Shown: positions 7,757-17,861 of the stretch, one piece after another
Position numbering within the stretch: position 1 is the stretch's first letter
Layout: each line of letters starts with the position of its first letter
Assembly (NCBI GenBank): GCA_017468085.1
Contig: JAFUJR010000015.1
Location: 124,001 to 188,000, forward strand
DNA from: Clostridia bacterium
GTDB taxonomy: Bacteria; Bacillota; Clostridia; Christensenellales; Borkfalkiaceae
Direction: 5' to 3'
Length of the DNA: 64,000 nucleotides
Program-made: the position numbers and the translations under genes
The notes under the pieces: generated by a model
Told to the model about the DNA's origin: nothing
The model's database searches: none
Seen by the model: only the letters and a program-made list of their open reading frames with translations

Positions 7757-8839
7757 ATGAAAATAAAAAAATTATTCCTTCAAAATTTCAGGAATTACGA
7801 ACGGGAAACTTTCGGGTTTTCCGACGGGCTCAACGTCCTTTTCGGCAAAAACGCACAGGGCAAAACCAATTGCGCTGAGGCGGTTTTTTACCTTTGCACG
7901 GGCGCATCCCTTCGTATCCGCCACGATAAACAGCTTATCCGTATGGGCGCAGACCACGCCTTTATCCAAGCCGAGGCGGAAAACCGCTACGGTAAGGTTA
8001 CGATTGAGGCTACGATTTACGAAAATAAGCGGGAAATCCGCGTCAACGGCAGTAAAATTGCCAGAAATGCCGACCTGATGGGGCATATCAACAGCGTATT
8101 TTTCTCGCCGGGCGAGCTCCGACTTATCCAAGACGGACCCGACGAACGCCGTAGGTTTATGAATATCTCCATTTCTCAAACCTCGCCCGCCTATTACACC
8201 GCGCTACTCCGTTATAATAAAATTCTCGACCAGCGCAACACCCTCTTAAAAGACCGCGACTCTGCGCTCGTATTGGATACCTTGCCCGTTTGGGACGAAC
8301 AGCTTTGCGCGTACGCCGCGATTATCGTCAAAAAGCGCGCGGAATTTTTAGAAAAACTTGCTCCGTACGCCAAGGAATACCATGCCCAACTGACGGACGG
8401 CGCGGAAGAGCTTCTCATCAAGCCCGACAGAAAGTACGAAGGGGAGGAGGCGGAAATCGCCAAAACCTTGATGCGCCGCTTAGAAAATAATTACGAAAAG
8501 GATTTGCGTTTGGGTTTTACGACGGTTGGTCCGCACCGCGACGATTTGGACGTCATCATCAACGGAACGGACGCCAAGGCGTACGCCTCGCAGGGACAAA
8601 CGCGCACCGCCGCGCTCGCTTTGAAACTTTCCGAAGTGCAGATTTTCAAGGCGCTTTCGGGCGAATATCCCATTCTCGTCTTGGACGACGTGATGAGCGA
8701 GCTCGATTTAAAACGTCGCAAAAAATTGCTCGGCTGTATTGCCGACGTGCAGACGATTTTGACCTGTACCCACGCGGAAAGGGTACTTTACGGTGCGGAG
8801 TGCCATAAAATCCGTATCGATAACGGAAAGATTATTTAA
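7757..8839 (+). CDS. recF: DNA replication and repair protein RecF
   Basis: A 360-residue SMC-like ATPase that loads or stabilises RecA at single-strand gaps together with RecO/RecR. Walker A is FGKNAQGKTN (residues about 30-39), the ABC-type signature is YASQGQTRTAALALK and Walker B is LVLDDVMSELD near the C-terminus. The length is typical. An AAGGA ribosome site precedes the ATG. Normally recF follows dnaN, but here it heads its own rightward operon and is divergent from dnaA. Confidence 0.96.
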   Translation: MKIKKLFLQNFRNYERETFGFSDGLNVLFGKNAQGKTNCAEAVFYLCTGASLRIRHDKQLIRMGADHAFIQAEAENRYGKVTIEATIYENKREIRVNGSKIARNADLMGHINSVFFSPGELRLIQDGPDERRRFMNISISQTSPAYYTALLRYNKILDQRNTLLKDRDSALVLDTLPVWDEQLCAYAAIIVKKRAEFLEKLAPYAKEYHAQLTDGAEELLIKPDRKYEGEEAEIAKTLMRRLENNYEKDLRLGFTTVGPHRDDLDVIINGTDAKAYASQGQTRTAALALKLSEVQIFKALSGEYPILVLDDVMSELDLKRRKKLLGCIADVQTILTCTHAERVLYGAECHKIRIDNGKII

Positions 8840-8897
8840 CGCACGATTCTCATTTTTTGTATTTATTGCAAGGCATGACTTGCAAAAAGGAGCTTTT

Positions 8898-9749
8898 ATG
8901 CTTGCCGACCTGCATTTGCACAGCGTATATTCGGACGGACTCCACTCCCCCGACGAGATCTGCCGTTTGGCAAAATCTCGCGGCGTGGGGTTGATTTCCA
9001 TTACCGACCACGATACGATGGCGGGGCTTGAAGTCAAAAAAGAGGCGGCAAAACGACACGGCGTAGCCTACCTTTCGGGCTGGGAAATTTCCGCTTATGA
9101 AGAAGGCGAAAAAATTCATATTCTCGGCTACGGATGTGAAATGGGCGCGGCTTACGAAGCGTTTAATCAAAAGCGCAGAGAGGCGTCTTTTGCGCGCGCT
9201 GAGGACAGCGTAAAAAAATTTAACGCCGTCGGTATTCCGCTCACCTTGCAAAACGTTTTAGATATGCGCTCCGCGCCCGATTTGCCCGTCCATACTATGC
9301 ACATTGCGCGCGCCGCTTCCGTGTATCTCGGCATAACTCCGGGCGAGGTTTACCGCGAATATCTTGCGCGGGGCAAGGCGGCAAATTCAGGTATCGGCAG
9401 ACCCACGCCGAGAGAGGCTATCGACTGTATCCACGCGGCGGGCGGCTTTGCTTCGATTGCGCACCCCGGCAGGATCGAACTGCCCGACGAGGAAAAAAAG
9501 GCGCTGATTATTTCCCTTGCGGACTACGGCGTGGACGGAATAGAAAGCGTGTACAGCACGCATACTAACGAGGAAACGGCGTATTATACGCGGCTCGCTC
9601 GCGAGCTTTCCTTATTTATTACGGGCGGTTCGGATACCCACTACGAAGACGAGATACACAAGGTGGGCGCACCTATATTTGAGCCGAGTGAAGGATTATT
9701 GAAAAAATTGCATATCCCATGCTCCCGCTTTTTGGGGCGGTTTACATAG
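8898..9749 (+). CDS. PHP-domain metal-dependent phosphoesterase (RNase AM / nucleoside 3',5'-bisphosphate phosphatase type)
   Basis: A 283-residue PHP domain protein. It opens with the canonical ADLHLHSVYSDG metal-binding motif, followed by ITDHDT, GWEIS, IAHPGR and a C-terminal GSDTH, which together supply the His/Asp/Glu ligands of the trinuclear metal site. Stand-alone proteins of this length are of the YciV/TrpH type, which remove 5' nucleotides or hydrolyse 3',5'-bisphosphates. The frame continues upstream over the recF end, but an AAAAGGAG site lies just before the ATG at 8898 and the motif starts at residue 3, so this is the start. Substrate is inferred from the family only. Confidence 0.88.
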   Translation: MLADLHLHSVYSDGLHSPDEICRLAKSRGVGLISITDHDTMAGLEVKKEAAKRHGVAYLSGWEISAYEEGEKIHILGYGCEMGAAYEAFNQKRREASFARAEDSVKKFNAVGIPLTLQNVLDMRSAPDLPVHTMHIARAASVYLGITPGEVYREYLARGKAANSGIGRPTPREAIDCIHAAGGFASIAHPGRIELPDEEKKALIISLADYGVDGIESVYSTHTNEETAYYTRLARELSLFITGGSDTHYEDEIHKVGAPIFEPSEGLLKKLHIPCSRFLGRFT

Positions 9750-9763
9750 AGAGGTATTGCGGT

Positions 9764-10639
9764 ATGCGCAAAAAAACGTTAAAATATCTATTTACGCTCC
9801 TCTTGGCGGGGGCGTTTTTTCTTGTTATTCCTATAAAAATCGGCTATTTTTCTAAGGCAGAGGCGGGGCAGGGTGTTTCCGTGCAAAATACACGCGCCGA
9901 AAATCCGTACGGCTGGGAAAAAATATCGGCGTACACCACCTATTTTAATCAAAACGACGGGGGCAGGTGCGAGAATATCCAAATTGCCGCCTCGTTGATC
10001 GACGGCGTAACGATACAGCCCTACGGCGAATTTTCTTTCAACGCGACGGTGGGACGGAGAACGGCGGAGGCAGGTTTTCAGCAGGCGAAAATCATCGTAA
10101 ACGGCGAATACGTCCTTGGCGTGGGCGGTGGCGTTTGTCAGGTCAGCACCACCCTCTATAACGCCGCCTTAAAATCGGGCTTGCAAATCATAGAATATCA
10201 TCCCCACAGCTTGCAAGTCGGTTACGTTGCTCCTTCGCGCGACGCGATGGTGTCCTCGCAAAGCGACTTAAAATTTTTCAATCCGCACGCCCACGCCGTC
10301 TATCTTTCGGCAAAGACGAAAAACGGCGCGATACAAATCTCTTTTTACGGCAAGCGAATCGCCGAGCGGTACGAGCTCAGCTCCCAAACCCTCGAACAAA
10401 TCCCTGCGCCTGCGCCCATCGTCAAGGAGGGGAGGGCGGACGAGGTGCTCCGCGCGGAAAAACAGGGGGTAAAGAGCGAGCTTTACCTCGAACGTTACGT
10501 AGGGGATAAGTTGATCGCTCGGATTCGGTTGCGAACGGACGAATATCGTCCCATTCAAGGGATAATCGTCAAAAAAGTTGGTTTTACGACGGAAAAAGAC
10601 CTTTCAAACGTTTGTCTTTTCTACGAAAAGATGTTATAA
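9764..10639 (+). CDS. VanW family protein (G5-linked/YoaR-type), membrane-anchored
   Basis: A 291-residue protein with an N-terminal signal anchor (residues 6-25, basic RKK then LFTLLLAGAFFLVI) and a VanW domain. The family landmarks are visible: FSFNATVGRRTAEAGFQ, the GGGVCQVSTTLYNAAL motif with its single conserved Cys, and EYHPHSLQVGYV. The biochemical role of VanW proteins is not established, although they are often found in cell-wall or spore contexts. The ATG at 9764 follows a GAGAGG site. Its last codons overlap the promoter of asnS. Confidence 0.9.
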   Translation: MRKKTLKYLFTLLLAGAFFLVIPIKIGYFSKAEAGQGVSVQNTRAENPYGWEKISAYTTYFNQNDGGRCENIQIAASLIDGVTIQPYGEFSFNATVGRRTAEAGFQQAKIIVNGEYVLGVGGGVCQVSTTLYNAALKSGLQIIEYHPHSLQVGYVAPSRDAMVSSQSDLKFFNPHAHAVYLSAKTKNGAIQISFYGKRIAERYELSSQTLEQIPAPAPIVKEGRADEVLRAEKQGVKSELYLERYVGDKLIARIRLRTDEYRPIQGIIVKKVGFTTEKDLSNVCLFYEKML

Positions 10640-10640
10640 T
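10612..10640 (+). promoter_or_regulatory. Promoter of asnS
   Basis: TTGTCT at 10612-10617, a 17-base spacer and TATAAT at 10635-10640. The -10 box covers the stop codon of the VanW gene. The 85-base leader has no T-box features. Confidence 0.78.
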
Positions 10641-10725
10641 GGGTAAGATATAAAAATGTAAAATCGGGGCAGAATATCATGCGCTCAAAAGTGAGAAGAA
10701 AACCCGAATACAAAGGCAGGTCAAT

Positions 10726-12120
10726 ATGGAAAGAATTAGACTGAAAGAACTCAACGAAAACATTGCCGCATACGACGGCAAAACGGTTGTCGTCGCAGGC
10801 TGGGCAAAGACCATCCGCGACTCCAAAGCCTTTGGCTTTATCGAGCTGAACGACGGCAGTTGCTTTAAGAACACGCAAATCGTGTTCGAACGCGCAAATC
10901 TTGAAAATTACGACGTTATTGCAAAGCAAAACGTCGGTTGTGCGCTGATCGTTACGGGCAAGCTCGTGGCGACGCCCGAAAATAAACAACCCTACGAAAT
11001 CAAGGCGACGGAAATTAAGGTCGAGGGCGAATCCACCCCCGATTATCCCTTGCAGAAAAAGCGCCACAGCGTAGAATTTTTGCGTGAAATCGCATACCTT
11101 CGCCCCCGTACCAACCTCTTTGGCGCGGCGTTTAGGATCCGCAGTGAGGCGGCGATTGCTATCCATAAATTCTTCAACGAGCAGGGCTTCGTGTACGTAC
11201 ACACCCCCATTCTTACGGGCAGCGACTGCGAGGGCGCGGGCGCAATGTTCCAGGTAACGACCTTCGATTTGGACGAAGTGGCAAAAAACGGCAAGCCCGT
11301 CGATTATAAAAACGATTTCTTCGGCACGCGCGCAGCGCTTACCGTATCGGGGCAGTTGAGCGCAGAAACGTACGCAATGGCGTTTGGTAACGTGTACACG
11401 TTTGGCCCTACCTTCCGCGCAGAGCACTCCAATACCGCCCGTCATGCGGCGGAATTTTGGATGATCGAACCCGAAATGGCGTTCTGCGACCTCGCAGGGG
11501 ATATGGATATCCAAGAGGCGATGGTCAAGTATATCATCAACTACGTTTCCGAAACGTGCAAGGACGAGCTCAATTTCCTCAACCAGTTTGTGGACAAAGG
11601 GCTTTTGGAGCGTTTGCAGAACGTAGCGAACAACGCGTTCGTTCGCCTTACCTATACCGAGGCGATTGAAATTTTAAAACAGAACGCCGACAAATTCGAC
11701 GACAAAAACATTTTCTGGGGCAAGGACTTGCAGAGCGAGCACGAACGTTTCTTGACGGAAACCGTTTACAAAAAGCCCGTGTTCCTCACCGACTACCCGA
11801 AGGAAATCAAGGCGTTCTATATGAAGCTGAACGCAGACGGCAAAACGGTAGCGGCGGCGGACTTGCTCGTGCCCGGCATCGGCGAGCTTTGCGGCGGCTC
11901 GCAAAGAGAGGACGATTACGAAAAACTCGTTGCGCGCATTAAAGAGCTTGGCATGGACCCTGCCGACTATTCTTGGTATTTGGATTTGCGCCGTTACGGC
12001 GGTACGACCCACAGCGGTTTCGGCATGGGCTTCGAGCGTATGATCATGTACCTTACGGGCATTGCGAACATTCGCGACGTGGTGCCCTACCCCCGCACTT
12101 TCGGCGACCTCAAATATTAA
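10726..12120 (+). CDS. asnS: Asparaginyl-tRNA synthetase
   Basis: A 464-residue class IIb aminoacyl-tRNA synthetase that charges tRNA-Asn. The N-terminal OB-fold anticodon-binding domain spans about residues 1-110 ([24 protein letters not shown] is the usual start). Motif 2 is visible as [21 protein letters not shown] and motif 3 as [15 protein letters not shown] followed by [10 protein letters not shown]. The length is normal for the family. The start follows an AAAGGCAGG-like site. A dispersed structured element begins right at the stop codon. Confidence 0.97.
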   Translation: MERIRLKELNENIAAYDGKTVVVAGWAKTIRDSKAFGFIELNDGSCFKNTQIVFERANLENYDVIAKQNVGCALIVTGKLVATPENKQPYEIKATEIKVEGESTPDYPLQKKRHSVEFLREIAYLRPRTNLFGAAFRIRSEAAIAIHKFFNEQGFVYVHTPILTGSDCEGAGAMFQVTTFDLDEVAKNGKPVDYKNDFFGTRAALTVSGQLSAETYAMAFGNVYTFGPTFRAEHSNTARHAAEFWMIEPEMAFCDLAGDMDIQEAMVKYIINYVSETCKDELNFLNQFVDKGLLERLQNVANNAFVRLTYTEAIEILKQNADKFDDKNIFWGKDLQSEHERFLTETVYKKPVFLTDYPKEIKAFYMKLNADGKTVAAADLLVPGIGELCGGSQREDDYEKLVARIKELGMDPADYSWYLDLRRYGGTTHSGFGMGFERMIMYLTGIANIRDVVPYPRTFGDLKY

Positions 12121-12241
12121 AAACGGAGAAACCGCTGCGCAATACAGCGTCAAGCCTACGTTTCCCCTTGGTCGCATACGCCTAAGTATGCTCCCATCGG
12201 GGAAGCCGCGTTTTGCGCGAATTTGTCTTCTCCGCCGTTTT
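12120..12241 (+). repeat. Dispersed structured intergenic element, copy A
   Basis: Begins AAAACGGAGAA at the asnS stop and ends TTCTCCGCCGTTTT. Inside are a hairpin CGCTG/CAGCG, an outer helix TTCCCC/GGGGAA and an inner hairpin GCATAC (12174-12179) / GTATGC (12186-12191). Related copies with compensating base changes lie at 17701, 19530, 47452 and 58462. No gene is present. Confidence 0.75.
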
Positions 12242-12314
12242 GAAAGACTGTGTAGGAGTTGTATAAATTTTGACCGCAATACCACATTTTAAATTTCCGT
12301 AAGGAGTTCACTTT

Positions 12315-13403
12315 ATGATAAAAATCGCAATAGACGCAATGGGCGGCGACAACGCCCCTCGCGAAATCGTACTCGGCGCAGTACAGTCTATTCAGCAGGA
12401 TAAGGACGTTTCCATCCTCCTTGTCGGCGACGAAGCAAAAATCAAAGCGGAGCTTGCGCTCTGCAAAAAATACGATGAAAGCCGTATCGAAATCGTCCAC
12501 ACCAGCGAGGTCATCGATATGGAAGAAGAGGACGTGGCGAGGGCGGTTCGCAAAAAGCGCGACGCGTCCATCGTCGTGGCGTTCCGTTTGCTCAAAGAGG
12601 GCAAAGCCGACGCGCTCGTTGCGTGCGGTTCTACGGGCGCAGTCCTTTCGGCGGGCGTGCTCGTTTTAGGCAGATTAAAAGGGGTTTCCCGCCCCGCGCT
12701 CTGCCCCCGTTTCCCCAACCATAGAGGAACGGGCGTAGTCGTTTGCGACTGCGGCGCGAACTTAGAATGCAAGCCCATCAACCTTGCCCATTTCGCCATT
12801 ATGGCGTCGGCGTATACGCAGGCGTCGTTCGGTATGGAAAACCCGAAAATCGGGCTTTTGAACAACGGCACGGAAGACCATAAGGGCTTGGAATTGCAAC
12901 GCGAATCCCATAAACTTTTAAAGACGATGACCTTCCTCAACTACGGCGGCAATATCGAGGGCAGAGATATTATGTACAGCGATACCGACGTCGTCGTTTC
13001 CGACGGCTTCACGGGCAATATCGCCGTCAAATCAATAGAGGGTTGCGGTAAGGCGGTTTCCACGATTATTAACGGACAGTATAAGCGCAATCTTTGGACG
13101 AAGCTCCGCGCGGCGATGTCGATGGACATCATCAAGGGTATCAAGCGCAGCTTAGATTACAAAGCGGTTGGCGGCGCTATGTTCTTGGGACTTACCAAGC
13201 CCGTCGTGAAAGGGCACGGCAACACCGAGGCGCGCAGCGTCCCCGTCTACGTGCAACAAGTTGCAAACGCCGTCCGCGGCAACATGATTGAAAAAATGAA
13301 AGCGATGATCGACGAAGCCAACGAAAAAATGGCGGCTTTGGAGGCAAAGCAAGCAGAGGCGGCGGCGGAAAGCGCGGCAGGCTCTGTAAAGACGGAGGAG
13401 TAA
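12315..13403 (+). CDS. plsX: Phosphate acyltransferase PlsX
   Basis: A 362-residue protein that makes acyl-phosphate from acyl-ACP for glycerolipid synthesis, acting peripherally at the membrane. The start IKIAIDAMGGDNAP is the family signature. The C-terminal roughly 25 residues are an Ala/Glu-rich tail (EAKQAEAAAESAAG) beyond the usual end. An AAGGAG site precedes the ATG. It heads an operon with rnc and smc. In many Firmicutes fab genes and acpP sit between plsX and rnc, but here they are absent and the stop of plsX overlaps the rnc start in TAATG. Confidence 0.96.
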   Translation: MIKIAIDAMGGDNAPREIVLGAVQSIQQDKDVSILLVGDEAKIKAELALCKKYDESRIEIVHTSEVIDMEEEDVARAVRKKRDASIVVAFRLLKEGKADALVACGSTGAVLSAGVLVLGRLKGVSRPALCPRFPNHRGTGVVVCDCGANLECKPINLAHFAIMASAYTQASFGMENPKIGLLNNGTEDHKGLELQRESHKLLKTMTFLNYGGNIEGRDIMYSDTDVVVSDGFTGNIAVKSIEGCGKAVSTIINGQYKRNLWTKLRAAMSMDIIKGIKRSLDYKAVGGAMFLGLTKPVVKGHGNTEARSVPVYVQQVANAVRGNMIEKMKAMIDEANEKMAALEAKQAEAAAESAAGSVKTEE

Positions 13404-14077
13404 TGGCGTTTCCTTATTTGGAAATTGAAAAAACAATCGGGTATACCTTCCGCGATAAAGCCCTCTTGAAAGAGGCGTTTACCCACTCCACCTACGCAAA
13501 CGCGCGGGGCGGTAAGGACAACGAGCGGTTGGAATATTTAGGCGACGCCGTTTTACAGCTCGTCGTAACCGAATGGCAGTATAAAGACGACGAAAAGGCA
13601 ACCGAGGGCGAACTCACGCGCGAGCGGCAAAAGCTCGTTTGCGGCGACGCCTTGGACGAAGCCGTGGAAAGTTTAAATCTGCAACGCTACCTACTCGTTG
13701 GGGGCGGCAGGGCGAACGTCGGTAAAAAGACGGTTTCCAGCATTTTCGAGGCGGTAACGGCGGCAATTTATTTGGACGGCGGCTACGAGGAGGCGAAGAA
13801 GTTCATTCTCCGCTACGCCGTGTTTAAAAAAGAACAGCCAAGCAAAAACCCCAAAGGGGAATTGCAGGAATGGTTGCAAGGCAGGGACAAGCCCCGTCCC
13901 GTCTACACCTGTCAAAAAGAGGGCAAAGACAACGCGCCCGTCTTTTACTGCGAGGTAACGGCGGACGGGAAAATCGCCCACGGCACGGGTAGTAGTAAAA
14001 AACAGGCGGAACAAGCCGCAGCGGAAAATCTTTTGCAGATACTTTCCGCGCCCCAAACACAAAAAAATAAAGCATAG
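13403..14077 (+). CDS. rnc: Ribonuclease III
   Basis: A 224-residue double-strand-specific endoribonuclease used in rRNA and mRNA processing. The catalytic signature NERLEYLGDAVLQLV and the second acidic cluster FEAVTAAIYLDGG are present. A C-terminal double-stranded-RNA-binding domain runs from about residue 150 (NPKGELQEWLQ) to the end (SSKKQAEQAAAENLLQIL). Translationally coupled to plsX (TAATG overlap) with a GGAGGAG site inside the plsX end, and followed 28 bases later by smc, the standard rnc-smc-ftsY order. Confidence 0.96.
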   Translation: MAFPYLEIEKTIGYTFRDKALLKEAFTHSTYANARGGKDNERLEYLGDAVLQLVVTEWQYKDDEKATEGELTRERQKLVCGDALDEAVESLNLQRYLLVGGGRANVGKKTVSSIFEAVTAAIYLDGGYEEAKKFILRYAVFKKEQPSKNPKGELQEWLQGRDKPRPVYTCQKEGKDNAPVFYCEVTADGKIAHGTGSSKKQAEQAAAENLLQILSAPQTQKNKA

Positions 14078-14104
14078 ATATAAAAATATCAAAAGGAGCA
14101 AGTT

Positions 14105-17100
14105 TTGGATTTAAAAGAGATACAACTCGTCGGCTTCAAATCCTTTGCCGACAAAACGGTGATTCGCTTTGAAAGCGGCGTAACCTGTATCGTCGGTCCT
14201 AACGGTTGCGGTAAGAGTAACGTGGCGGACGCCGTCCGTTGGGTACTCGGCGAACAATCTGCGAAAAATCTTCGCGGCGGCAACATGCAGGACGTCATTT
14301 TTGGCGGTACGGTAGAAAGAAAACCGCAAACCTTCTGCGAAGTTACCCTCGTTTTCGACAACGAAAAGCACATCTTCGACATCGACGCGTCCGAAGTATC
14401 GATGACCCGTCGGCTTTACCGTTCGGGCGACAGTAAATACCTTATCAACGGACAGACCAGCCGTCTTCGCGACTTGGTCGCGCTTTTCCACGGCATCGGT
14501 TTGGGGAAAGAGGGGTATTCTATCATCGGTCAGGGCAAGGTTGAACAAATCATGAACGCCCGCCCCGAGGACAGACGTCTTATCTTCGAAGAAGCGTTAG
14601 GGCTTATGGTATTCAAGGGCAGAAAAATTGAAATCGAACGCAAGATCGCCGATTCCAACTCTAACCTTTTCATTTACAGCCAACGTATCGACGAGGCAGA
14701 ACGCCGCCTCGGCCCTTTGAGCAAACAAGCGGACGCGGCAAGAGAATACGCCGAATATTCCGAAGCGCTTAAAGTGCAAGAAGCGAATACCTACATATAC
14801 CGTTACGAAAACGCGGAAAACGAAAAGAGTAAATTCAAAAAGGATATCGCGGCGATTTCGGATAAAATCATCGAACTCAACACCCGTATCGAGCTCATCA
14901 ACCGCAAGCTGGAAGAAAACCGCGACAAAATCAACAGCGCAGACGCACAGCTTACTCTGCTCAATGACCGCCGCGTAGAGCTTTCCGTCGGCAATGAAAG
15001 AAAGGACGGCGAACTCAAACTCGTGCAAGAGCGTATCCGCACGTACAGCGCGCGTATCCAAGAGTTGCTTGACGAGCTTGCGGCAGGCAAAAAGCGTATT
15101 GGCGACATCGATGACGAAATCGCGCTTACGAACAAGAAAAACGCAGAGGACGCAAAACGCATTGCAGAGATTGAAACGGAAATGGAAGTGTTGCGTTCCG
15201 CCGTGGATTCGCTCAGCAAAAAGATTGCGGTATTCGAGCGTCTTTCCGACGAAAATATCCTTTCCCAACTCTCCTCTGCGGACGATTTATCCGAGCTTAA
15301 AAAGAACCTCGGTACGCTCGCCGCACGCATGGAAGCAACCAAGGACAGGATACAAGAGCTCACGCTCGCGTTGAAAAAAGCGGAAGAACGCAGAGACCGT
15401 CATACCGACGATTTGAACACCGTCCGCAAGGATATGGCAAGCCTCCGTGCCCTCACCTCGACGGGTATGCGCGACTTTGAAGAAAAGCAGGAAGAAGTCC
15501 GCGAAATGCAGCTCCAAATCAACGACTTCAATCAAGAGCTCTTCAACGCCAACGGACAAATTGCGTCCTTGCGCGAGAATTTGGAAATGTATATCAGCAT
15601 GAAAAACCGCTTTGACGGGTATAAGGATTCCGTCCGCCGGCTTTTGTCGATTGCCAAGACCAATCCCGAGCTTGCAAAGCATCTGCACGGCGCGATTGCC
15701 GATATCGTTACCACCGACCAACGCTACGAGCTTGCTATCGAAACGGCGTTTGGCGGCGCAATGCAGAACATCGTCGTGCCCAACTCTCGCGAAGGGCAAT
15801 ATCTCATCGAGTATTTAAAGCGTACCAACGGCGGTATCGCAACCTTCTTGCCCGTAGCCAACACCCGTCCCCGCCCCGATTCGCGCGAGGTACAGCGCGC
15901 GCTTAACGAGCGCGGCGCAATGGGCTTGGCAACCGAACTCGTTAAGTACGACGACTATTACTACAACGTCATCACCAACCTTTTGGGCAACACCCTCGTT
16001 TGCGACAACATCGCCAACGCGCGCGTTATCGGCGATAAGTACGGCAATGCGTTCCGTATCGTTACCTTGGAGGGGGATATCATCTCCCAAAGCGGCGCGA
16101 TGACGGGCGGCAGCCGCCGTAAAGACGCAGGTTCTTTGCTTTCCAACGAACGTAAGATACAAGAATGCAAGGACAACATCGCAAAGAAACAGAAATATAT
16201 CGAAAAGCTGAAAACGGCAATCGCGGAAAGCGAACGCGCCAAGGCGGAAGCGGAAGAAGCCGTCGAAGCGCTCCGTGAAAAATATCAGGGCGCGAACAGC
16301 GAAATCGTCGGCTTGACCCAACGCGAATCCGCCCTTCTTCAACAGCTTGCCGAAGCGGAAACGGACATCGAAACCTATTCGCTTGCGCTCGCTGACCACC
16401 GCCGTAAACTTCACGACCTTGAAGAGGAAGAGGCAAACTCGTCCATGAGCGAAGAACAGCTTGCCGCGCGCCGCAAAAATGCGGAAACGGAAATGGAAAA
16501 CCAGCGCAATCAATGCGAAGCGTTCAAAGCGGAACGGGACGAGAAAAACGAAACCTTGCTTTCGCTTGAAAAGGAATACGCCGCGCTTACTTCTGCGTTG
16601 CTTGCGCAAAAGCAGACGATTACCCGTATCACCGCGGAAAAAGAGGAGCTTGTCAAGAGCATTCTCGATATGGAATACGAACAGACGGACACGCAAACCA
16701 AGCTCAACGGCTTAGAAGCGGAAGCGCAGGAAAAGGAACTTACCGAAGAAGAAAAGGCGGCGGTGCAGGAAATTATGGACAAAATTTCCGCAATCACCAC
16801 CGAAAAGGAGCAAATCAACGCTACGCAGCTTAAACTTGAAGAAGAAAAGACGACCTTGCAAGAAACCTTGACCAAGAGCACGGATAAGCGCTTCAAGTGC
16901 GAAATCGAAATCAGTAAAATCGACACCAACCTCGAAAATATCCGTCAGCGTATGGAAGAGGGGTACGAGCTCGATTACGAGGGCTGTCTTGCCTTCCGCA
17001 AGGAAAACTTCAGTATTGAAGAAGCGGCACAGCTCATCGCCGTGTTAAAGCGTAAAATCACCATGCTCGGCGCGGTCAATCCCAACGCCGTGGAGGATTA

Positions 17101-17701
17101 CGAATACGAAAAGGCGCGTTGTGAAGAAATGACGGCGCAACGCGAGGACTTGCAAAAAGCGCTTGACGACTTGCAGGCGGCGCTCGACGAAATCCGCGGC
17201 GAAATGCTCCGCATTTTCAACGCAGGCTTTGAAGAGATCAACGAAAACTTCAAAATCACCTTTAAGGAATTGTTCGGCGGCGGCAAAGCGGAACTGCAAA
17301 TCGACTACGAGGACGTAGAAGATCCGCTTGCGGCAGGCGTAGAAATCGTCGCTTGTCCTCCCGGCAAAAAGCTCACCAAAATTTCCTTGCTTTCGGGCGG
17401 CGAACGCGCGCTTACGGCAATCGCGATTTTGTTTGCAATTTTGAAATCCCGTCCTATGCCTTTCTGTATCTTGGACGAAATCGAAGCCGCGCTTGACGAC
17501 GCGAACGTAGATCGTTTTGCAACCTACTTAAAGCGTTTCTCGCAAGGCACGCAATTTATCGTTATCACGCACAGAAAGCCTACCATGAACCAAGCAGACA
17601 CCCTCTTTGGCGTAACCATGCAAGAAAAGGGCGTTTCCAAAATCGTTTCCGTCAAGCTGGCGGAGGTAGAGAGTAAGCTCGGCGCAGGCACGGTTGAGTA
17701 A
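14105..17701 (+). CDS. smc: Chromosome partition protein SMC
   Basis: A 1198-residue SMC ATPase, the core of condensin. Walker A GPNGCGKSN lies at about residues 32-40, a coiled-coil arm runs to about 510, the hinge domain spans about 515-690 (NPELAKHLHGAIADIVTT to GGSRRKDAGS), a second coiled coil returns to about 1020, and the C-terminal head has the signature LLSGGERALTA and Walker B FCILDEIEAALDD. The start is a TTG at 14105, with AAAAGGAG nine bases upstream and the family's usual DLKEIQLVGFKSFADKT immediately after. It has full normal length. ScpA/ScpB are not in the window. Confidence 0.97.
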   Translation: MDLKEIQLVGFKSFADKTVIRFESGVTCIVGPNGCGKSNVADAVRWVLGEQSAKNLRGGNMQDVIFGGTVERKPQTFCEVTLVFDNEKHIFDIDASEVSMTRRLYRSGDSKYLINGQTSRLRDLVALFHGIGLGKEGYSIIGQGKVEQIMNARPEDRRLIFEEALGLMVFKGRKIEIERKIADSNSNLFIYSQRIDEAERRLGPLSKQADAAREYAEYSEALKVQEANTYIYRYENAENEKSKFKKDIAAISDKIIELNTRIELINRKLEENRDKINSADAQLTLLNDRRVELSVGNERKDGELKLVQERIRTYSARIQELLDELAAGKKRIGDIDDEIALTNKKNAEDAKRIAEIETEMEVLRSAVDSLSKKIAVFERLSDENILSQLSSADDLSELKKNLGTLAARMEATKDRIQELTLALKKAEERRDRHTDDLNTVRKDMASLRALTSTGMRDFEEKQEEVREMQLQINDFNQELFNANGQIASLRENLEMYISMKNRFDGYKDSVRRLLSIAKTNPELAKHLHGAIADIVTTDQRYELAIETAFGGAMQNIVVPNSREGQYLIEYLKRTNGGIATFLPVANTRPRPDSREVQRALNERGAMGLATELVKYDDYYYNVITNLLGNTLVCDNIANARVIGDKYGNAFRIVTLEGDIISQSGAMTGGSRRKDAGSLLSNERKIQECKDNIAKKQKYIEKLKTAIAESERAKAEAEEAVEALREKYQGANSEIVGLTQRESALLQQLAEAETDIETYSLALADHRRKLHDLEEEEANSSMSEEQLAARRKNAETEMENQRNQCEAFKAERDEKNETLLSLEKEYAALTSALLAQKQTITRITAEKEELVKSILDMEYEQTDTQTKLNGLEAEAQEKELTEEEKAAVQEIMDKISAITTEKEQINATQLKLEEEKTTLQETLTKSTDKRFKCEIEISKIDTNLENIRQRMEEGYELDYEGCLAFRKENFSIEEAAQLIAVLKRKITMLGAVNPNAVEDYEYEKARCEEMTAQREDLQKALDDLQAALDEIRGEMLRIFNAGFEEINENFKITFKELFGGGKAELQIDYEDVEDPLAAGVEIVACPPGKKLTKISLLSGGERALTAIAILFAILKSRPMPFCILDEIEAALDDANVDRFATYLKRFSQGTQFIVITHRKPTMNQADTLFGVTMQEKGVSKIVSVKLAEVESKLGAGTVE

Positions 17702-17825
17702 AAAAACAGACGTATATACTTCGCATTTCGTCGTTGTCGCTCCGTGCGGCTTGCTCACGTACATCTACGTACGCTCCCTGCGCCGTACTCACAACGCCTT
17801 GAACTGCTTGTATCTCCGCCGTTTT
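17701..17825 (+). repeat. Dispersed structured intergenic element, copy C (diverged)
   Basis: Sits between smc and ftsY. It starts AAAAAACAGACG and ends CTCCGCCGTTTT, with ACGTAC/GTACG hairpin arms in the middle and the GTACGCTCC and GTATCTCCGCC blocks shared with other copies. Its first third (GTATATACTTCGCATTTC) also occurs at 57660 after prmA. Confidence 0.65.
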
Positions 17826-17861
17826 ACCTAATTGGATAAAGCAAGATAAATTTCAGCCACA

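Noticed and set aside
8793..8897. Longer N-terminus for the PHP protein
   Set aside because: It overlaps the recF end; the AAAAGGAG site and the DLHLHS motif fix the start at 8898.
10640..10725. T-box leader before asnS
   Set aside because: The leader is under 90 bases and lacks the T-box sequence and a terminator.
12156..12500. ORFs overlapping dispersed element A and the plsX start
   Set aside because: They are antisense to plsX and read through structured repeat DNA.
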